Assembly: GCF_000620165.1 (NCBI RefSeq)
Contig: NZ_JHVN01000005.1
Location: forward strand, 1-64,000
Length of the DNA: 64,000 bases
Direction: 5' to 3'
From: Anoxybacillus tepidamans PS2
GTDB taxonomy: Bacteria > Bacillota > Bacilli > Bacillales > Anoxybacillaceae
Positions within the stretch are counted from its first letter, which is position 1, and each line of letters starts with the position of its first letter. Positions 24,386 through 32,900 of the stretch are shown piece by piece. The notes beneath the pieces are model-generated. The model worked only from the letters and a program-made list of their open reading frames with translations. It was not told where the DNA came from and searched no databases. The position numbers were made by a program, and so were the translations under genes.

Positions 24386-25750
24386 TTACTCATCTAACCG
24401 ATATTTTTTGATTTTTTCATACATGGCTGATTTGCTGATGCCAAGCGCTTTCGCCGCTTTTAACTTATCGCCGCGGAAACGCTGCAAGCTTTGCTCGATG
24501 GCTGCTTTTTCCGTCTCTTCAAGCAATTCCTTTAACGTTTTTCCTTCGATTTGATACGTTGTATTCGCTTTCAAATATTCGGGCAAAGCATCCACTGTAA
24601 TCGTCTTGCCACTTTCGAAATGAACGGCTGCTTCCATCACGTTTTCCAACTCGCGAATGTTTCCTGGCCAAACGTGCTGCCGCAACAGTTGCAGGACATC
24701 GGGGCTGATGGCGGTCACCCGTTTTCCTGATCGTTTCGCAATTTTTTTGATGAAATGATACGCCAACATTTCAATATCTTCCGGCCGCTCGCGAAGCGGC
24801 GGAATGACAAAAGGAACGACGTTAATGCGATAATATAAATCTTCGCGGAACCGTTTTTCTTCGATCATTTTTTCAAGCGGACGGTTGGTGGCGGCAATAA
24901 TTCGCACATCAATGGAAACGGTTTTCGTTGAACCAATCGGCTCTACTTCTTTTTCTTGCAGCACGCGCAAAAGCTTGACTTGCATATGAAGCGGCAAGTC
25001 GCCAATCTCATCAAGAAAAATCGTTCCACCGTCGGCCAGCTGAAACTTCCCTTTTTTCCCGCCTTTCTTCGCCCCGGTGAACGCTCCTTCCTCATAGCCA
25101 AACAGCTCTGACTCTAATAAATGCTCCGGAATGGCGCCGCAATTCACTTTCACAAACGGCTTTTCGCTCCGGCTGCTTAACTGATGGACGCTGTGGGCAA
25201 ACAGCTCCTTTCCCGTGCCGCTTTCGCCGCGGATCAACACGGAAATGTCGCTGTCGGCAATTCGTTTTACTTTTTCTTTTAATTCCTCCATTTGCTTAGA
25301 GCATGAAATGATATCGGATAGTGTATATTTCGCGCCGTTGTTTTCTTTCCATTCTTGAAGATATGTCTGTAATTGCGATAATAAACTTTTGATATGGCTG
25401 TTCATCCGCTTCCATTCATTGGTATCGCGAAAAATGACCGTGCCGACCGCGCCGATGACTTTTCCGTCCACTTTAATCGGAATGCGGTTGGCAATCATAT
25501 AGTTTCCTTTAATGTAATGCAAGTCTGCGATTTCTTCTTTCCCTGTCTTTACGACAATATGCATCCGCGTATTTTCAATAACCTCCGTCACATGCTTCCC
25601 GACCGCTTCTTCTTGGCTTTTCTCTAGAAACTCGCAGTAGTTTTTATTAATATAAATAATTTTGCCTTGGTCATCGACAACGACAATCCATTCGTACGCA
25701 TTATTAATCACTGCTTCTAAAATTTTATGCTGAAAGACGATGCTCTCCAC
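24386..25750 (-). CDS. Sigma-54-dependent activator (PAS, AAA+, Fis-type HTH)
   Basis: The protein, about 454 residues, begins with a PAS sensor (NNAYEWIVVVDDQGKIIYIN), followed by an AAA+ domain with Walker A GESGTGKELFA, the sigma-54-contacting GAFTGA loop and Walker B GGTIFLDEIGDLP, and ends in a Fis-type helix-turn-helix (AAKALGISKSAMYEKIKKY). It should open the adjacent sigma-54 promoter of the permease-dehydrogenase operon, in the manner of BkdR/AcoR-type regulators. The GTG start at 25750 is chosen for AAGGGGAG 8 nt upstream; an ATG at 25792 lacks a site. The PAS ligand is unknown. Confidence 0.9.
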   Translation of the reverse strand: MESIVFQHKILEAVINNAYEWIVVVDDQGKIIYINKNYCEFLEKSQEEAVGKHVTEVIENTRMHIVVKTGKEEIADLHYIKGNYMIANRIPIKVDGKVIGAVGTVIFRDTNEWKRMNSHIKSLLSQLQTYLQEWKENNGAKYTLSDIISCSKQMEELKEKVKRIADSDISVLIRGESGTGKELFAHSVHQLSSRSEKPFVKVNCGAIPEHLLESELFGYEEGAFTGAKKGGKKGKFQLADGGTIFLDEIGDLPLHMQVKLLRVLQEKEVEPIGSTKTVSIDVRIIAATNRPLEKMIEEKRFREDLYYRINVVPFVIPPLRERPEDIEMLAYHFIKKIAKRSGKRVTAISPDVLQLLRQHVWPGNIRELENVMEAAVHFESGKTITVDALPEYLKANTTYQIEGKTLKELLEETEKAAIEQSLQRFRGDKLKAAKALGISKSAMYEKIKKYRLDE

Positions 25751-25928
25751 TTTCCCATCTCCCCTTACGCAAAAACACCCTTTAGTATTCATGTTTGACA
25801 AAGAGAAAAAAACACCTTCTCGCCGCAGCTGAAAAAGAAAAAGTGGACATGCTAGAAAGTGACATAGTTTGTCGAAAATATGTTACAATATCCTATGAAT
25901 TTTTACTTTGTGATGGAGGATGCAAGCG

Positions 25929-26657
25929 ATGACAATACAAAAAGGAATCGTAAACGAGCAAACGATTTATAGCCATGAGCTGCAAGAAGAAGTTACTTTG
26001 CTGATTTATGTGCCAAGCACGTTTTCTCCGCTTTACAAATACTCTCTTCTTATCGCCCAAGACGGCAAAGATTATTTCATGTTTGGCAAAGTAGGGCGCG
26101 TTGTTGAGAGCCTAATGGAAGAGAAAAAAATCGACCGCACGATCGTTGTCGGAATTCCATATAAAGATGTTAATGACCGTTACGAAAAATATCACCCAGA
26201 AGGAAAGCAGCATGCGGCTTATATGAAATTTTTAACGAATGAACTTGTGCCACATTTAGATCGCGAATTCCCTACATATCAAATGGGGATGGGGCGCGCT
26301 CTCATCGGCGATTCGTTAGGCGGTGCGGTATCGTTGCTTGCGGGGCTTGCGTATCCGCATACGTTCGGAAAAATCGCGATGCAATCGCCGTATATTGATG
26401 AAACGATCTTGAAAAAAATTGAGCAGTTTTCTGAACCGCATTTGCTTCATTTGTACCACTCGATTGGCAGTGAAGAAACAGCGGTCAAAACGACGAACGG
26501 AAGCTTCCGCGATTTTGTGACGCCAAATCGGAAAGCGCGCGATCTTTTTGTACAAAAAGGATTTTCCTATAAATACGAAGAATTTGCCGGCGATCATGCA
26601 TGGACATACTGGCAGCCGGATCTCCCTAAAGCGCTCGAACATATTCTCGCGCTCTAA
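25929..26657 (+). CDS. yjcH: Alpha/beta-hydrolase esterase, YjcH-like
   Basis: The 242-residue protein is an esterase-D-type alpha/beta hydrolase with the nucleophile elbow GDSLGG, an aspartate region (SPYIDE) and a C-terminal GDHAWTYW carrying the catalytic His. Bacillus has the same trio yjcH-yjcG-yjcF near metIC, and the order is kept here. The ATG at 25929 follows TGGAGGA with 8-nt spacing; the ATG at 25920 overlaps that site. The substrate is unknown. It is divergent from the sigma-54 activator gene. Confidence 0.85.
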   Translation: MTIQKGIVNEQTIYSHELQEEVTLLIYVPSTFSPLYKYSLLIAQDGKDYFMFGKVGRVVESLMEEKKIDRTIVVGIPYKDVNDRYEKYHPEGKQHAAYMKFLTNELVPHLDREFPTYQMGMGRALIGDSLGGAVSLLAGLAYPHTFGKIAMQSPYIDETILKKIEQFSEPHLLHLYHSIGSEETAVKTTNGSFRDFVTPNRKARDLFVQKGFSYKYEEFAGDHAWTYWQPDLPKALEHILAL

Positions 26658-26730
26658 AAAGTGTTACACTACAATACTTTTCAAAATTTTGTTATAATTA
26701 AATAATACTGCGATATAGGGAGGGATTGAA

Positions 26731-27249
26731 ATGAAATACGGCATTGCCATTTTTCCATCGAAGCGGGTTCAAGATTTTGCGAATTCATATCGAAAGCGCT
26801 ACGACAGCCACTATGCTTTGATTCCGCCGCATATCACGCTAAAGACGGCGTTTGAAGCGGATGACAGCCAAATGCCAGCAATCGTGAAAGCGCTTCGACA
26901 AATTGCGGCTGAAACTGACACCATTCCGTTGAAAATCACGAAATTCAGCTCGTTTTATCCGGCCAACAACGTCATTTATTTGAAGGTAGAGCCGAATGAA
27001 CAGCTAGAGCAGCTTCATAAAAAATTGTACAGCGGCATTTTTACCGATAAACCAGCGTATGCGTTTGTTCCGCATATTACGATTGGCCAAGATTTATCAG
27101 ACGGTGAATACTCCGATGTATACGGACAATTAAAAATGCAAACAGTGAATTTTGAGGAAACAGTCGACCGCTTCCATCTCCTTTACCAGCTTGAGGATGG
27201 AGCGTGGACGGTGTACGAAACGTTCCGAATTGGAAAGGACGAAGAATAA
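26731..27249 (+). CDS. yjcG: 2H phosphoesterase (2'-5' RNA ligase-like), YjcG
   Basis: The 172-residue protein has the two H-x-T motifs of the 2H phosphoesterase superfamily, PPHITLK (about 32-38) and VPHITIGQ in the second half, which together form the active site. The length and sequence fit Bacillus YjcG. Members act on cyclic phosphates or RNA ends; the true substrate is not known. It is followed after 1 nt by the acetyltransferase gene, so the two form an operon. The site GGGAGGG precedes the ATG. Confidence 0.87.
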   Translation: MKYGIAIFPSKRVQDFANSYRKRYDSHYALIPPHITLKTAFEADDSQMPAIVKALRQIAAETDTIPLKITKFSSFYPANNVIYLKVEPNEQLEQLHKKLYSGIFTDKPAYAFVPHITIGQDLSDGEYSDVYGQLKMQTVNFEETVDRFHLLYQLEDGAWTVYETFRIGKDEE

Positions 27250-27250
27250 T

Positions 27251-27682
27251 ATGCACGTCGTCTTTGGCCGAAAAGGGGACGAATCGCTTTATCAAGATGC
27301 CCTCTCCATTCGCGAAAAAGTGTTTGTAATCGAACAAAATGTCCCGGTAGAAGAAGAAATTGATTCATTTGAAGAGGAAGCGACTCATTTTGTTCTTTAT
27401 GATGGGAACAAACCAGTTGGAGCTGGGAGATTTCGCTTGCTTGAAGAAGGAATCGGGAAAATCGAACGGATTTGTGTGTTGCCAGACTATCGAAGTAAAG
27501 GAGCGGGCCGCCTCATTATGGAGGGCATTGAGCGATTCGCGAGCGAATGCGGCGTGAAAAAAACGAAATTGAACGCGCAAACGCACGCGGAAGCGTTTTA
27601 CAGCAAATTAGGCTATGAAACCGTTTCTGACGTGTTTATGGATGCCGGCATTCCGCACGTAACAATGGTAAAAAAACTGTAG
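27251..27682 (+). CDS. yjcF: GNAT-family N-acetyltransferase, YjcF
   Basis: The 143-residue protein has the GNAT fold: a substrate-side N-terminus with SIREKVFVIEQNVP, the beta-4 and acetyl-CoA motif KIERICVLPDYRSKGAGRLIM, and the C-terminal AEAFYSKLGYE. It probably acetylates a small molecule or protein amine; the acceptor is unknown. It is translated right after yjcG (1-nt gap) with its ribosome site inside the end of yjcG, and ends at a strong terminator. Confidence 0.87.
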   Translation: MHVVFGRKGDESLYQDALSIREKVFVIEQNVPVEEEIDSFEEEATHFVLYDGNKPVGAGRFRLLEEGIGKIERICVLPDYRSKGAGRLIMEGIERFASECGVKKTKLNAQTHAEAFYSKLGYETVSDVFMDAGIPHVTMVKKL

Positions 27683-27706
27683 GACCGTATCATACGGTCC
27701 TTTTTA
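27682..27706. terminator. Terminator between yjcF and the MBL-fold hydrolase gene
   Basis: GGACCGTAT pairs with ATACGGTCC with almost no loop and is followed by TTTTTATAT on the plus strand. It ends yjcHGF and overlaps the end of the convergent gene. Confidence 0.75.
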
Positions 27707-28609
27707 TATGCCTTGATTCGCTCTAATCCATAGCGAATGGCGCTCGATGGAAAGAAGAGCTTTTCCGTCTTTGATAAGTTTCGATAAATAGCCGGTGATC
27801 GCTGTGCGGTATAGCATCCATGAAGAAACAAGATTTGTTTCAATTTCCCAACGCACGCACATTTCATGAATCAATTGCTCTTGGCTTAATCCGTCCGCAT
27901 GGTTGCTTATAATTTGCTCCATACTTGCAAGCACTCGTTCATGCCAAGCAATGTTTTCTTGAATCACTGATTGGGCGTTTTCGGCATACGTCCCGTGCCC
28001 TGGAACGGCACGGGACGTCGGAAGCGAAAGAAGGCGCTGCAATGTGCGGAGCGTCTCATCCGCATCAACGATATACGGAATTTTATGTTTTTCTAACGCT
28101 TCTATGCCGAAAAAGGCGTCGCCCGCATACAATACGCCGTCAATAATATAACCGAGCTGATAGTAGCTATGTCCGGGCAAAGCGATGCTCTCGATCTTTA
28201 GCCCTTCTACATCCCACGTTCCTTCTTTCATCACTTCATCGACGCGCATCGCTTCCCCTTCAAGAAACTTATTGCGCATTTCCGCAAGCGGCCAATTTCC
28301 TTGAAATAAATAAATCGGCTCAAGAACCGGATTTCGTAAAATCGCTTCCTCCAGCATCGGAGCAACGGTATAAACGTTCCGCTGCTTCTGTAAATAGGCC
28401 GCTCCTCCGTAATGATCGGCATGGGCATGGGTAATGAAAAGATGCGTAAGCGGCAAACGCTGTTCTTCTAGTATGTTCAATACTTTTTTCGTCGCGCTTC
28501 GATCAAGTCCCGCATCGATAAGAATGCCTATATCTCCATGATGAACGTAGCCGATATTGACAGCTCCTTTAAAATAGTAGCAACGATCAGAAATATTGAT
28601 AAGTTCCAT
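27704..28609 (-). CDS. Metallo-beta-lactamase-fold hydrolase
   Basis: The 301-residue protein has the zinc-binding motif THAHADHYGG (about 60-69), a later LPGHSYYQLG, AGDAFFG and the final PGHGTY of the MBL fold. A helical C-terminal region resembles those of glyoxalase II-like and hydroxyacyl-thioesterase relatives. It should be a cytosolic metal hydrolase of unknown substrate. The ATG at 28609 follows a weak GGAGGTTTTAG site. It is convergent with yjcF and starts 15 nt after a small upstream gene on the same strand. Confidence 0.85.
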   Translation of the reverse strand: MELINISDRCYYFKGAVNIGYVHHGDIGILIDAGLDRSATKKVLNILEEQRLPLTHLFITHAHADHYGGAAYLQKQRNVYTVAPMLEEAILRNPVLEPIYLFQGNWPLAEMRNKFLEGEAMRVDEVMKEGTWDVEGLKIESIALPGHSYYQLGYIIDGVLYAGDAFFGIEALEKHKIPYIVDADETLRTLQRLLSLPTSRAVPGHGTYAENAQSVIQENIAWHERVLASMEQIISNHADGLSQEQLIHEMCVRWEIETNLVSSWMLYRTAITGYLSKLIKDGKALLSIERHSLWIRANQGI

Positions 28610-28623
28610 CTAAAACCTCCATG

Positions 28624-28866
28624 CTATATGTACTCATTGAACCACCGCCCTTTTCCGGTGATCTCCGCTTCGATCTGTGCTGCTAACGTCTCTTTCTCGT
28701 TTGCCGCCTTCTTGCGCTCCGGCGACTTCAATGAGAGCTCATGGCGATACCGGGCGATCGCCTTCAACGGCGCGACAGGGGGTGTTGCGAACGAATAGGA
28801 ATAGTGCGGCACCGGCCGATTCGCATAATAAAAAAATGAATCATACGGAGAAGCAACCGTATACAT
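28624..28866 (-). CDS. Small protein of unknown function (80 residues)
   Basis: This product starts with an aromatic and proline-rich stretch (MYTVASPYDSFFYYANRPVPHY) split over residues 1-22 and ends in a charged helical part (KSPERKKAANEKETLAAQIEAE). A strong site GGGGAGG lies 7 nt before the ATG, and the gene ends 15 nt before the hydrolase gene, so the two are probably cotranscribed. No family was recognised. Confidence 0.6.
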   Translation of the reverse strand: MYTVASPYDSFFYYANRPVPHYSYSFATPPVAPLKAIARYRHELSLKSPERKKAANEKETLAAQIEAEITGKGRWFNEYI

Positions 28867-29180
28867 GTTATAATCCTCCCCATCATTAGTAAAATTCCAT
28901 ACATCATTAGAAAATCCTTTTTCTTATCATATGTTTGACAGTCGGTTTCAATGTTGAGGGAGGCACGTTTTCTTCTCTTTGGAAGTTGATTGGAAAATGA
29001 CGAACCCTCTATAATCACGTGTTCTTTTTTTGATAGATGCAAGCCTCTGCCACTAGGTTTCTATGCTTTTTCTAGCCAATTCACTAATCATCCCCCTTCG
29101 CAAAACGTTATTGGTTCGTCTGTTCATCCTGTGTTATCATGGACAGTGATGTTTGCAAACGAAACAGGGGAGCTTTCGGT
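28867..29180. other. Divergent intergenic region before the yjcD-like helicase gene
   Basis: No gene is supported. On the plus strand TTGGTT and TATCAT spaced by 18 bp near 29109-29138 could be a SigA promoter for the helicase. The rest shows no strong repeat or hairpin. Confidence 0.4.
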
Positions 29181-31400
29181 ATGGACAGTGCAAAATACAA
29201 AGGAAAACTTATCCGCCTTTCATCATTTCCGAGAGAAAAATATGAGGCCGCATACGGAGCGGCGCTGCGCGGTCATATTACTTGCGCGGCATGCGGCGAA
29301 CCGGTCAAGCTTTATTTAGGTATTCAACAGCCGCCGCATTTTTATCATGAGAATAAGGAAAATTGTTTCTTTTCTACCGAAGACACGTTAGCCAACCATC
29401 CAGAGTGGAATGAGCCTATTTTCTACCAACCCTCTTCCCCTTTTCTAGAAAGAAAGACAGAAAGGGCTTGCGATGAAGCTGGTTATATACAAACTCTTTT
29501 AAAAGCTAATATTCGGTTGGACGCGGCGCAATGGCAGGCGGTGCAGGCGACAGAGGGACCGCTTCTCGTATTAGCCGGAGCAGGAAGCGGCAAGACGCGC
29601 GTGCTGACCGCCCGTACCGCTTATATGATGGCCGAACAAAACATTTCTCCTTCTTCGATGATGCTTGTGACATTTACAACAAAAGCAGCCAATGAAATGA
29701 AAGAGCGGCTCCTTTCATACCCAAATATCAATCGCGCTTTTGTTTCTAAGCTTGTGGTCGGCACATTTCACAGCATCTTTTATCGAATGGTCGCCCACTT
29801 CGCTCCGGAACGTTGGCGCATTGATCGACTGTTAAAATCGGAATGGCGACGCGAACAAATGATTAAAGAAGCCGGGCGCGAACTTGATTTGGATGAGCGG
29901 CAATTTGCCTACGATCAAGCGCTTCAGCAAATTTCTTATTGGAAAAATACGCTCGTCCCTGCTGAAAAGGTCCAGGCGAGCAGCCAATGGGAAGAGCGAG
30001 TCGCCTATTTATATAAAAGATACGAAGAAATGAAACGCGAGCAACGACTCTTTGATTTTGACGATATGCTCATCGGCTGCTATGAGATGTTGCTTGAACA
30101 GCCGTCATTGCTAGCGCGCTACCAAGAGCGGTTTCGCTACTTTTTAATCGATGAATTTCAAGATATCAATCAAGTGCAATACGATATCATCAACATGATG
30201 TGCGCCCATACCCGCAACCTTTGCGCGGTCGGCGATGATGATCAATCGATTTATTCGTTTCGCGGTTCGGATCCTTCTTTCATTCTTGAATTTAAGCAGC
30301 GCTATCCAGATGCGCGCATCGTCACTTTGTCGGAAAATTACCGTTCATCCCACAACATTGTCGCGATGGCGAACGCAGTAATTTCACGCAATCGATTTCG
30401 GCACAAAAAACAGATGAACGCCCAGCGAGCCGCCAGCGAAACCCCGCTGTTCTTTTTTCCCTATGACGAGGAAGAAGAAGCGACGATGATCGTCGAGGAT
30501 ATAAAGGAACGTCTGCAACACGGAGCGCAGCCTTCCGAGTTTGCGATTTTATACCGCACCCATGCGGCATCACGCGCCATTTTTGAGCGACTCGCACAGG
30601 CAAAGCTGCCTTTTGTAATCGAACAAAGCGGAGAATCGTTTTATCAGCGTCGCTTTGTCCGCTCGCTGCTCGCTTATTTGCGGCTAAGCCTAGATCCAAA
30701 CGACGAAGAAGCGATGAACGATTTACTTGTTTCACTGTTTCTAAAACAGTCCTGTCTGCAAGATCTAAAGGCAATCAGTATTCTCGAAGATTGCTCGCTT
30801 GTCCAAGCGCTAGGAAAATTGCAAGGGTTGCTTGCGTTCCAACAAAAAAAACTAAAAGCGATCATACCGCTATTTCGGCAGCTTTCTAAATTAAAACCGC
30901 TTGAAGCCATCGAAATCATTGAATCAGAAATGGGTTTTTCCGAGTTTGTTAAAAAAAGAGGCAATGAAGGAAATATGATGGAACGAGGAACCGATGATGT
31001 GCGCGATGTGAAAGTCATAGCTAAAAAATTTAAAACGGTTCATGCCTTTCTTAATCACGCCGATGAAATGATCCAAGCGGCCAAAGACAATGGGCAATTT
31101 CCTTCATCGGTCGATGCCATTCAGCTTTCGACGATCCATCGCGCTAAAGGGTTGGAATACAATTATGTCTACGTGCTAAGTGCGGTAGAAGGAAGCGTTC
31201 CCCATGATTATGCCATCGAAGCCAAACGCAATGGCGACCCGCTTCCTTTAGAAGAAGAGCGGCGCCTCCTATACGTTGCCATGACAAGGGCCAAACATTC
31301 TCTCTTTTTCTCCGTTCCGTCACGAAGGCGAATGAAGGCGGTTCAACCGTCCAGATTTCTTCAAGAGTTTATAAATCCAACAGCAGAGGGAGCTCAATAA
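29181..31400 (+). CDS. yjcD: UvrD/Rep-family DNA helicase with CoiA-like zinc finger, YjcD-like
   Basis: The protein, about 739 residues, opens with a CoiA-like zinc-binding module: ITCAACGEPVKLYLG then PHFYHENKENC supply Cys and His ligands. A full superfamily 1 helicase follows with LAGAGSGKTRVL (Walker A), DEFQDINQVQYD (Walker B), DDDQSIYSFRG, STIHRAKGLEY and LLYVAMTRAK. It is probably a 3'-5' helicase in DNA repair or recombination. The ATG at 29181 follows CAGGGGAG; the in-frame extension upstream has no site. The finger is shared with CoiA encoded 29 kb away. Confidence 0.9.
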   Translation: MDSAKYKGKLIRLSSFPREKYEAAYGAALRGHITCAACGEPVKLYLGIQQPPHFYHENKENCFFSTEDTLANHPEWNEPIFYQPSSPFLERKTERACDEAGYIQTLLKANIRLDAAQWQAVQATEGPLLVLAGAGSGKTRVLTARTAYMMAEQNISPSSMMLVTFTTKAANEMKERLLSYPNINRAFVSKLVVGTFHSIFYRMVAHFAPERWRIDRLLKSEWRREQMIKEAGRELDLDERQFAYDQALQQISYWKNTLVPAEKVQASSQWEERVAYLYKRYEEMKREQRLFDFDDMLIGCYEMLLEQPSLLARYQERFRYFLIDEFQDINQVQYDIINMMCAHTRNLCAVGDDDQSIYSFRGSDPSFILEFKQRYPDARIVTLSENYRSSHNIVAMANAVISRNRFRHKKQMNAQRAASETPLFFFPYDEEEEATMIVEDIKERLQHGAQPSEFAILYRTHAASRAIFERLAQAKLPFVIEQSGESFYQRRFVRSLLAYLRLSLDPNDEEAMNDLLVSLFLKQSCLQDLKAISILEDCSLVQALGKLQGLLAFQQKKLKAIIPLFRQLSKLKPLEAIEIIESEMGFSEFVKKRGNEGNMMERGTDDVRDVKVIAKKFKTVHAFLNHADEMIQAAKDNGQFPSSVDAIQLSTIHRAKGLEYNYVYVLSAVEGSVPHDYAIEAKRNGDPLPLEEERRLLYVAMTRAKHSLFFSVPSRRRMKAVQPSRFLQEFINPTAEGAQ

Positions 31401-31420
31401 CAGAGACTCCCTCGTTTTTA
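31386..31420 (+). terminator. Terminator after the yjcD-like gene
   Basis: GAGGGAG (31386-31392) pairs with CTCCCTC (31407-31413) and is followed by GTTTTTATTT. The helicase stop codon lies in the loop. Confidence 0.7.
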
Positions 31421-31675
31421 TTTCTTATTGTTAAGCATATTGGCAATCGTGTTAAAATCGATTTGTTTTCCGTTTTGAATGATCATTTTTACAATTTGAT
31501 CTTCCAGCTCTTTCGGCACTTTTCGATTAGCAATTTGCGCCACCCGTTTCACGACGCTGCGAACCGTTTGTTCGTCTTTGAAATTCGCATTTTGCAGCGA
31601 ATTAGCAAGTTCGAGAATATCTTTCATATTGACGCCCGTTTTCTTTTCAACATTCTTAAAAAATTGATTATCCAT
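31418..31675 (-). CDS. spoVIF: Stage VI sporulation protein F
   Basis: The 85-residue protein MDNQFFKNVEKKTGVNM with VKRVAQIANRKVPKELE matches SpoVIF (YjcC), a late mother-cell protein needed for proper coat assembly and GerE-dependent gene expression. The ATG at 31675 follows GGGAGG at 8 nt; the longer frame lacks a site. The upstream region holds a SigK-like promoter. Its place between yjcD and a YjcZ gene matches Bacillus order. Confidence 0.9.
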   Translation of the reverse strand: MDNQFFKNVEKKTGVNMKDILELANSLQNANFKDEQTVRSVVKRVAQIANRKVPKELEDQIVKMIIQNGKQIDFNTIANMLNNKK

Positions 31676-31700
31676 CGTTTCATCCTCCCTCTCCATGTTA

Positions 31701-31727
31701 CATCGTATGAAAAAATAAATAAGAAGT
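31701..31727 (-). promoter_or_regulatory. Candidate SigK promoter of spoVIF
   Basis: On the minus strand AC-N16-CATACGATG differs from the SigK consensus AC-N16/17-CATANNNTA only in the last base. It lies 26 bp upstream of the spoVIF start. Confidence 0.6.
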
Positions 31728-31741
31728 GCATCGATTCAATG

Positions 31742-31779
31742 AAAAAGTACGAGCTGTCCTTTTTACAAACAGCCCGTAC
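31742..31779 (-). terminator. Terminator after the YjcZ-family gene
   Basis: GTACGAGCTGT (31747-31757) pairs with ACAGCCCGTAC (31769-31779) with one G-T pair; on the minus strand it is followed by TTTTT. Confidence 0.7.
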
Positions 31780-31790
31780 CTTTTGGTTCA

Positions 31791-31913
31791 TTAGCCTACG
31801 AACGCCGCGCCAACAATAATTAATAAAATAAACAACACGACGATCAACACGAACGTAGAACCGTAACCGTAACCTCCGTATCCGTAACCACCATATCCAC
31901 AATATCCAAACAT
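31791..31913 (-). CDS. yjcZ: YjcZ-family sporulation micro-protein (40 residues)
   Basis: The product has a Gly/Tyr-rich N-terminus ([18 protein letters not shown]) followed by one hydrophobic segment ([19 protein letters not shown]) and ends in VG. This is the YjcZ/SscA-like layout of small spore-associated membrane proteins in Bacilli. The AAGGAGG site (31922-31928) is well placed and a consensus SigK promoter lies upstream, so it should be made in the late mother cell and join the spore coat or outer membrane. Confidence 0.9.
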   Translation of the reverse strand: MFGYCGYGGYGYGGYGYGSTFVLIVVLFILLIIVGAAFVG

Positions 31914-31944
31914 TGCATTGCACCTCCTTGCACGTTTGTAGTGT

Positions 31945-31972
31945 TATCGTATGCATCTACTTTCGAAACGGT
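31945..31972 (-). promoter_or_regulatory. SigK promoter of the YjcZ-family gene
   Basis: AC-N17-CATACGATA on the minus strand matches the SigK consensus fully, 32 bp upstream of the start codon. Confidence 0.75.
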
Positions 31973-31983
31973 CTGGGCGGTTG

Positions 31984-32220
31984 CTATTTAAAAATGCGTA
32001 AAATTTGCTCCATTTGCTTTTCTTTTTTGCCAAACCAGCTATTGATATAGCCGAGATTTCCTTCGACTTCTTTGAAAAACTGGTCGTTCATTTTTTCGAT
32101 CTCTTTCATTTTTTGCTCAAAATCTTTGCCCCATTTTTCGAAGCGCCCGATGAATTGGTCGTGTCCTTGATGTTTTGATTTCGCAAAATCTTCTAATGAC
32201 TTTTCAAATTTCTTCGTCAT
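31984..32220 (-). CDS. Small charged helical protein, unrecognised (78 residues)
   Basis: The product is rich in Lys, Glu and Phe (MTKKFEKSLEDFAKSKHQG, WGKDFEQKMKEIEKMNDQF) and is probably entirely helical, with no membrane segment. It lies just upstream of the YjcZ gene on the same strand. AGGCGGTGA precedes the ATG. An imperfect AC-N16-CATAAAC sequence upstream hints at sporulation control. I do not recognise a family. Confidence 0.65.
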   Translation of the reverse strand: MTKKFEKSLEDFAKSKHQGHDQFIGRFEKWGKDFEQKMKEIEKMNDQFFKEVEGNLGYINSWFGKKEKQMEQILRIFK

Positions 32221-32350
32221 CAGTTCACCGCCTTTCTATCATCTGTTTATGCCAAAAGGCGGATGATGTGCTAAGGCATCTCCGTTCTTTTTTTGAAAAA
32301 ATGTGATAAAGTAAAAACGTATGATTTCATAACTTAAGGAGGAATTTCAA

Positions 32351-32665
32351 TTGAAGGAACTACAAACAGCAGAACAATTTCTTGAGGTCGTATCAGGAGA
32401 ACAACCGATCATCGTCAAATTTTACACAACATGGTGTCCTGATTGCGTGCGGATGGATATGTTTATCGAAGATATTATAAAAGAGTATTCAGAATATGAT
32501 TGGTTTCAAATAAATCGTGATCATGTTCCAGAGCTTGCGGAAAAATATCAAGTGATGGGCATTCCAAGTTTACTTGTGTTTCAAAAAGGAGAAAAAATTG
32601 CCCATCTCCATAGCGCCAACGCCAAAACTCCAGAAGAAGTAAGAACGTTTTTACAGTCGTTGTAA
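32351..32665 (+). CDS. Thioredoxin-family protein
   Basis: The 104-residue protein has a thioredoxin fold with redox motif WCPDC (about 28-32), the cis-proline region MGIPSLLVF and the final helix. CPDC differs from the CGPC of true thioredoxin, so this is a thioredoxin-like protein, perhaps a specialised reductase. It has no signal peptide and should be cytosolic. It starts with TTG at 32351, supported by AAGGAGGA 8 nt upstream, and ends at a terminator. It is divergent from the small helical protein gene. Confidence 0.88.
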   Translation: MKELQTAEQFLEVVSGEQPIIVKFYTTWCPDCVRMDMFIEDIIKEYSEYDWFQINRDHVPELAEKYQVMGIPSLLVFQKGEKIAHLHSANAKTPEEVRTFLQSL

Positions 32666-32679
32666 TGCCAACTAAAAAA

Positions 32680-32706
32680 GGGCGTCCGAAAAACGGACGT
32701 CCCTTT
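32680..32706 (+). terminator. Terminator after the thioredoxin-like gene
   Basis: GGGCGTCCG pairs with CGGACGTCCC (one bulge) and is followed by TTTCT. It also lies just past the convergent 56-residue gene. Confidence 0.65.
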
Positions 32707-32713
32707 CTGCCTG

Positions 32714-32884
32714 TTAATATTCAATTTCTTCATAATCTTTCGGGTGGTGTGTAATGCGATGGTCTTTATATACCCACTCGATCGTTATTTCCTCGTCAGT
32801 AGTGTGGATCGGCTTTTCGGGCTCTTTTTTCTTTAATGAAATTCGAATGTCTTCATCGGTCGTTCTTGTTGTTCTTTTCTCCAT
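32714..32884 (-). CDS. Small charged protein (56 residues), possible last gene of the spoVA2 operon
   Basis: The frame encodes MEKRTTRTTDEDIRISLKKK and ends in YKDHRITHHPKDYEEIEY. It has a GGAGGGG site (32893-32899) 9 nt before its ATG and starts 16 nt after the DUF421 gene stop, so it is probably the last gene of that operon. It is soluble and charged. No family was recognised, but codon usage and ribosome site support a real gene. Confidence 0.65.
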   Translation of the reverse strand: MEKRTTRTTDEDIRISLKKKEPEKPIHTTDEEITIEWVYKDHRITHHPKDYEEIEY

Positions 32885-32900
32885 AGGCGCTGCCCCTCCT

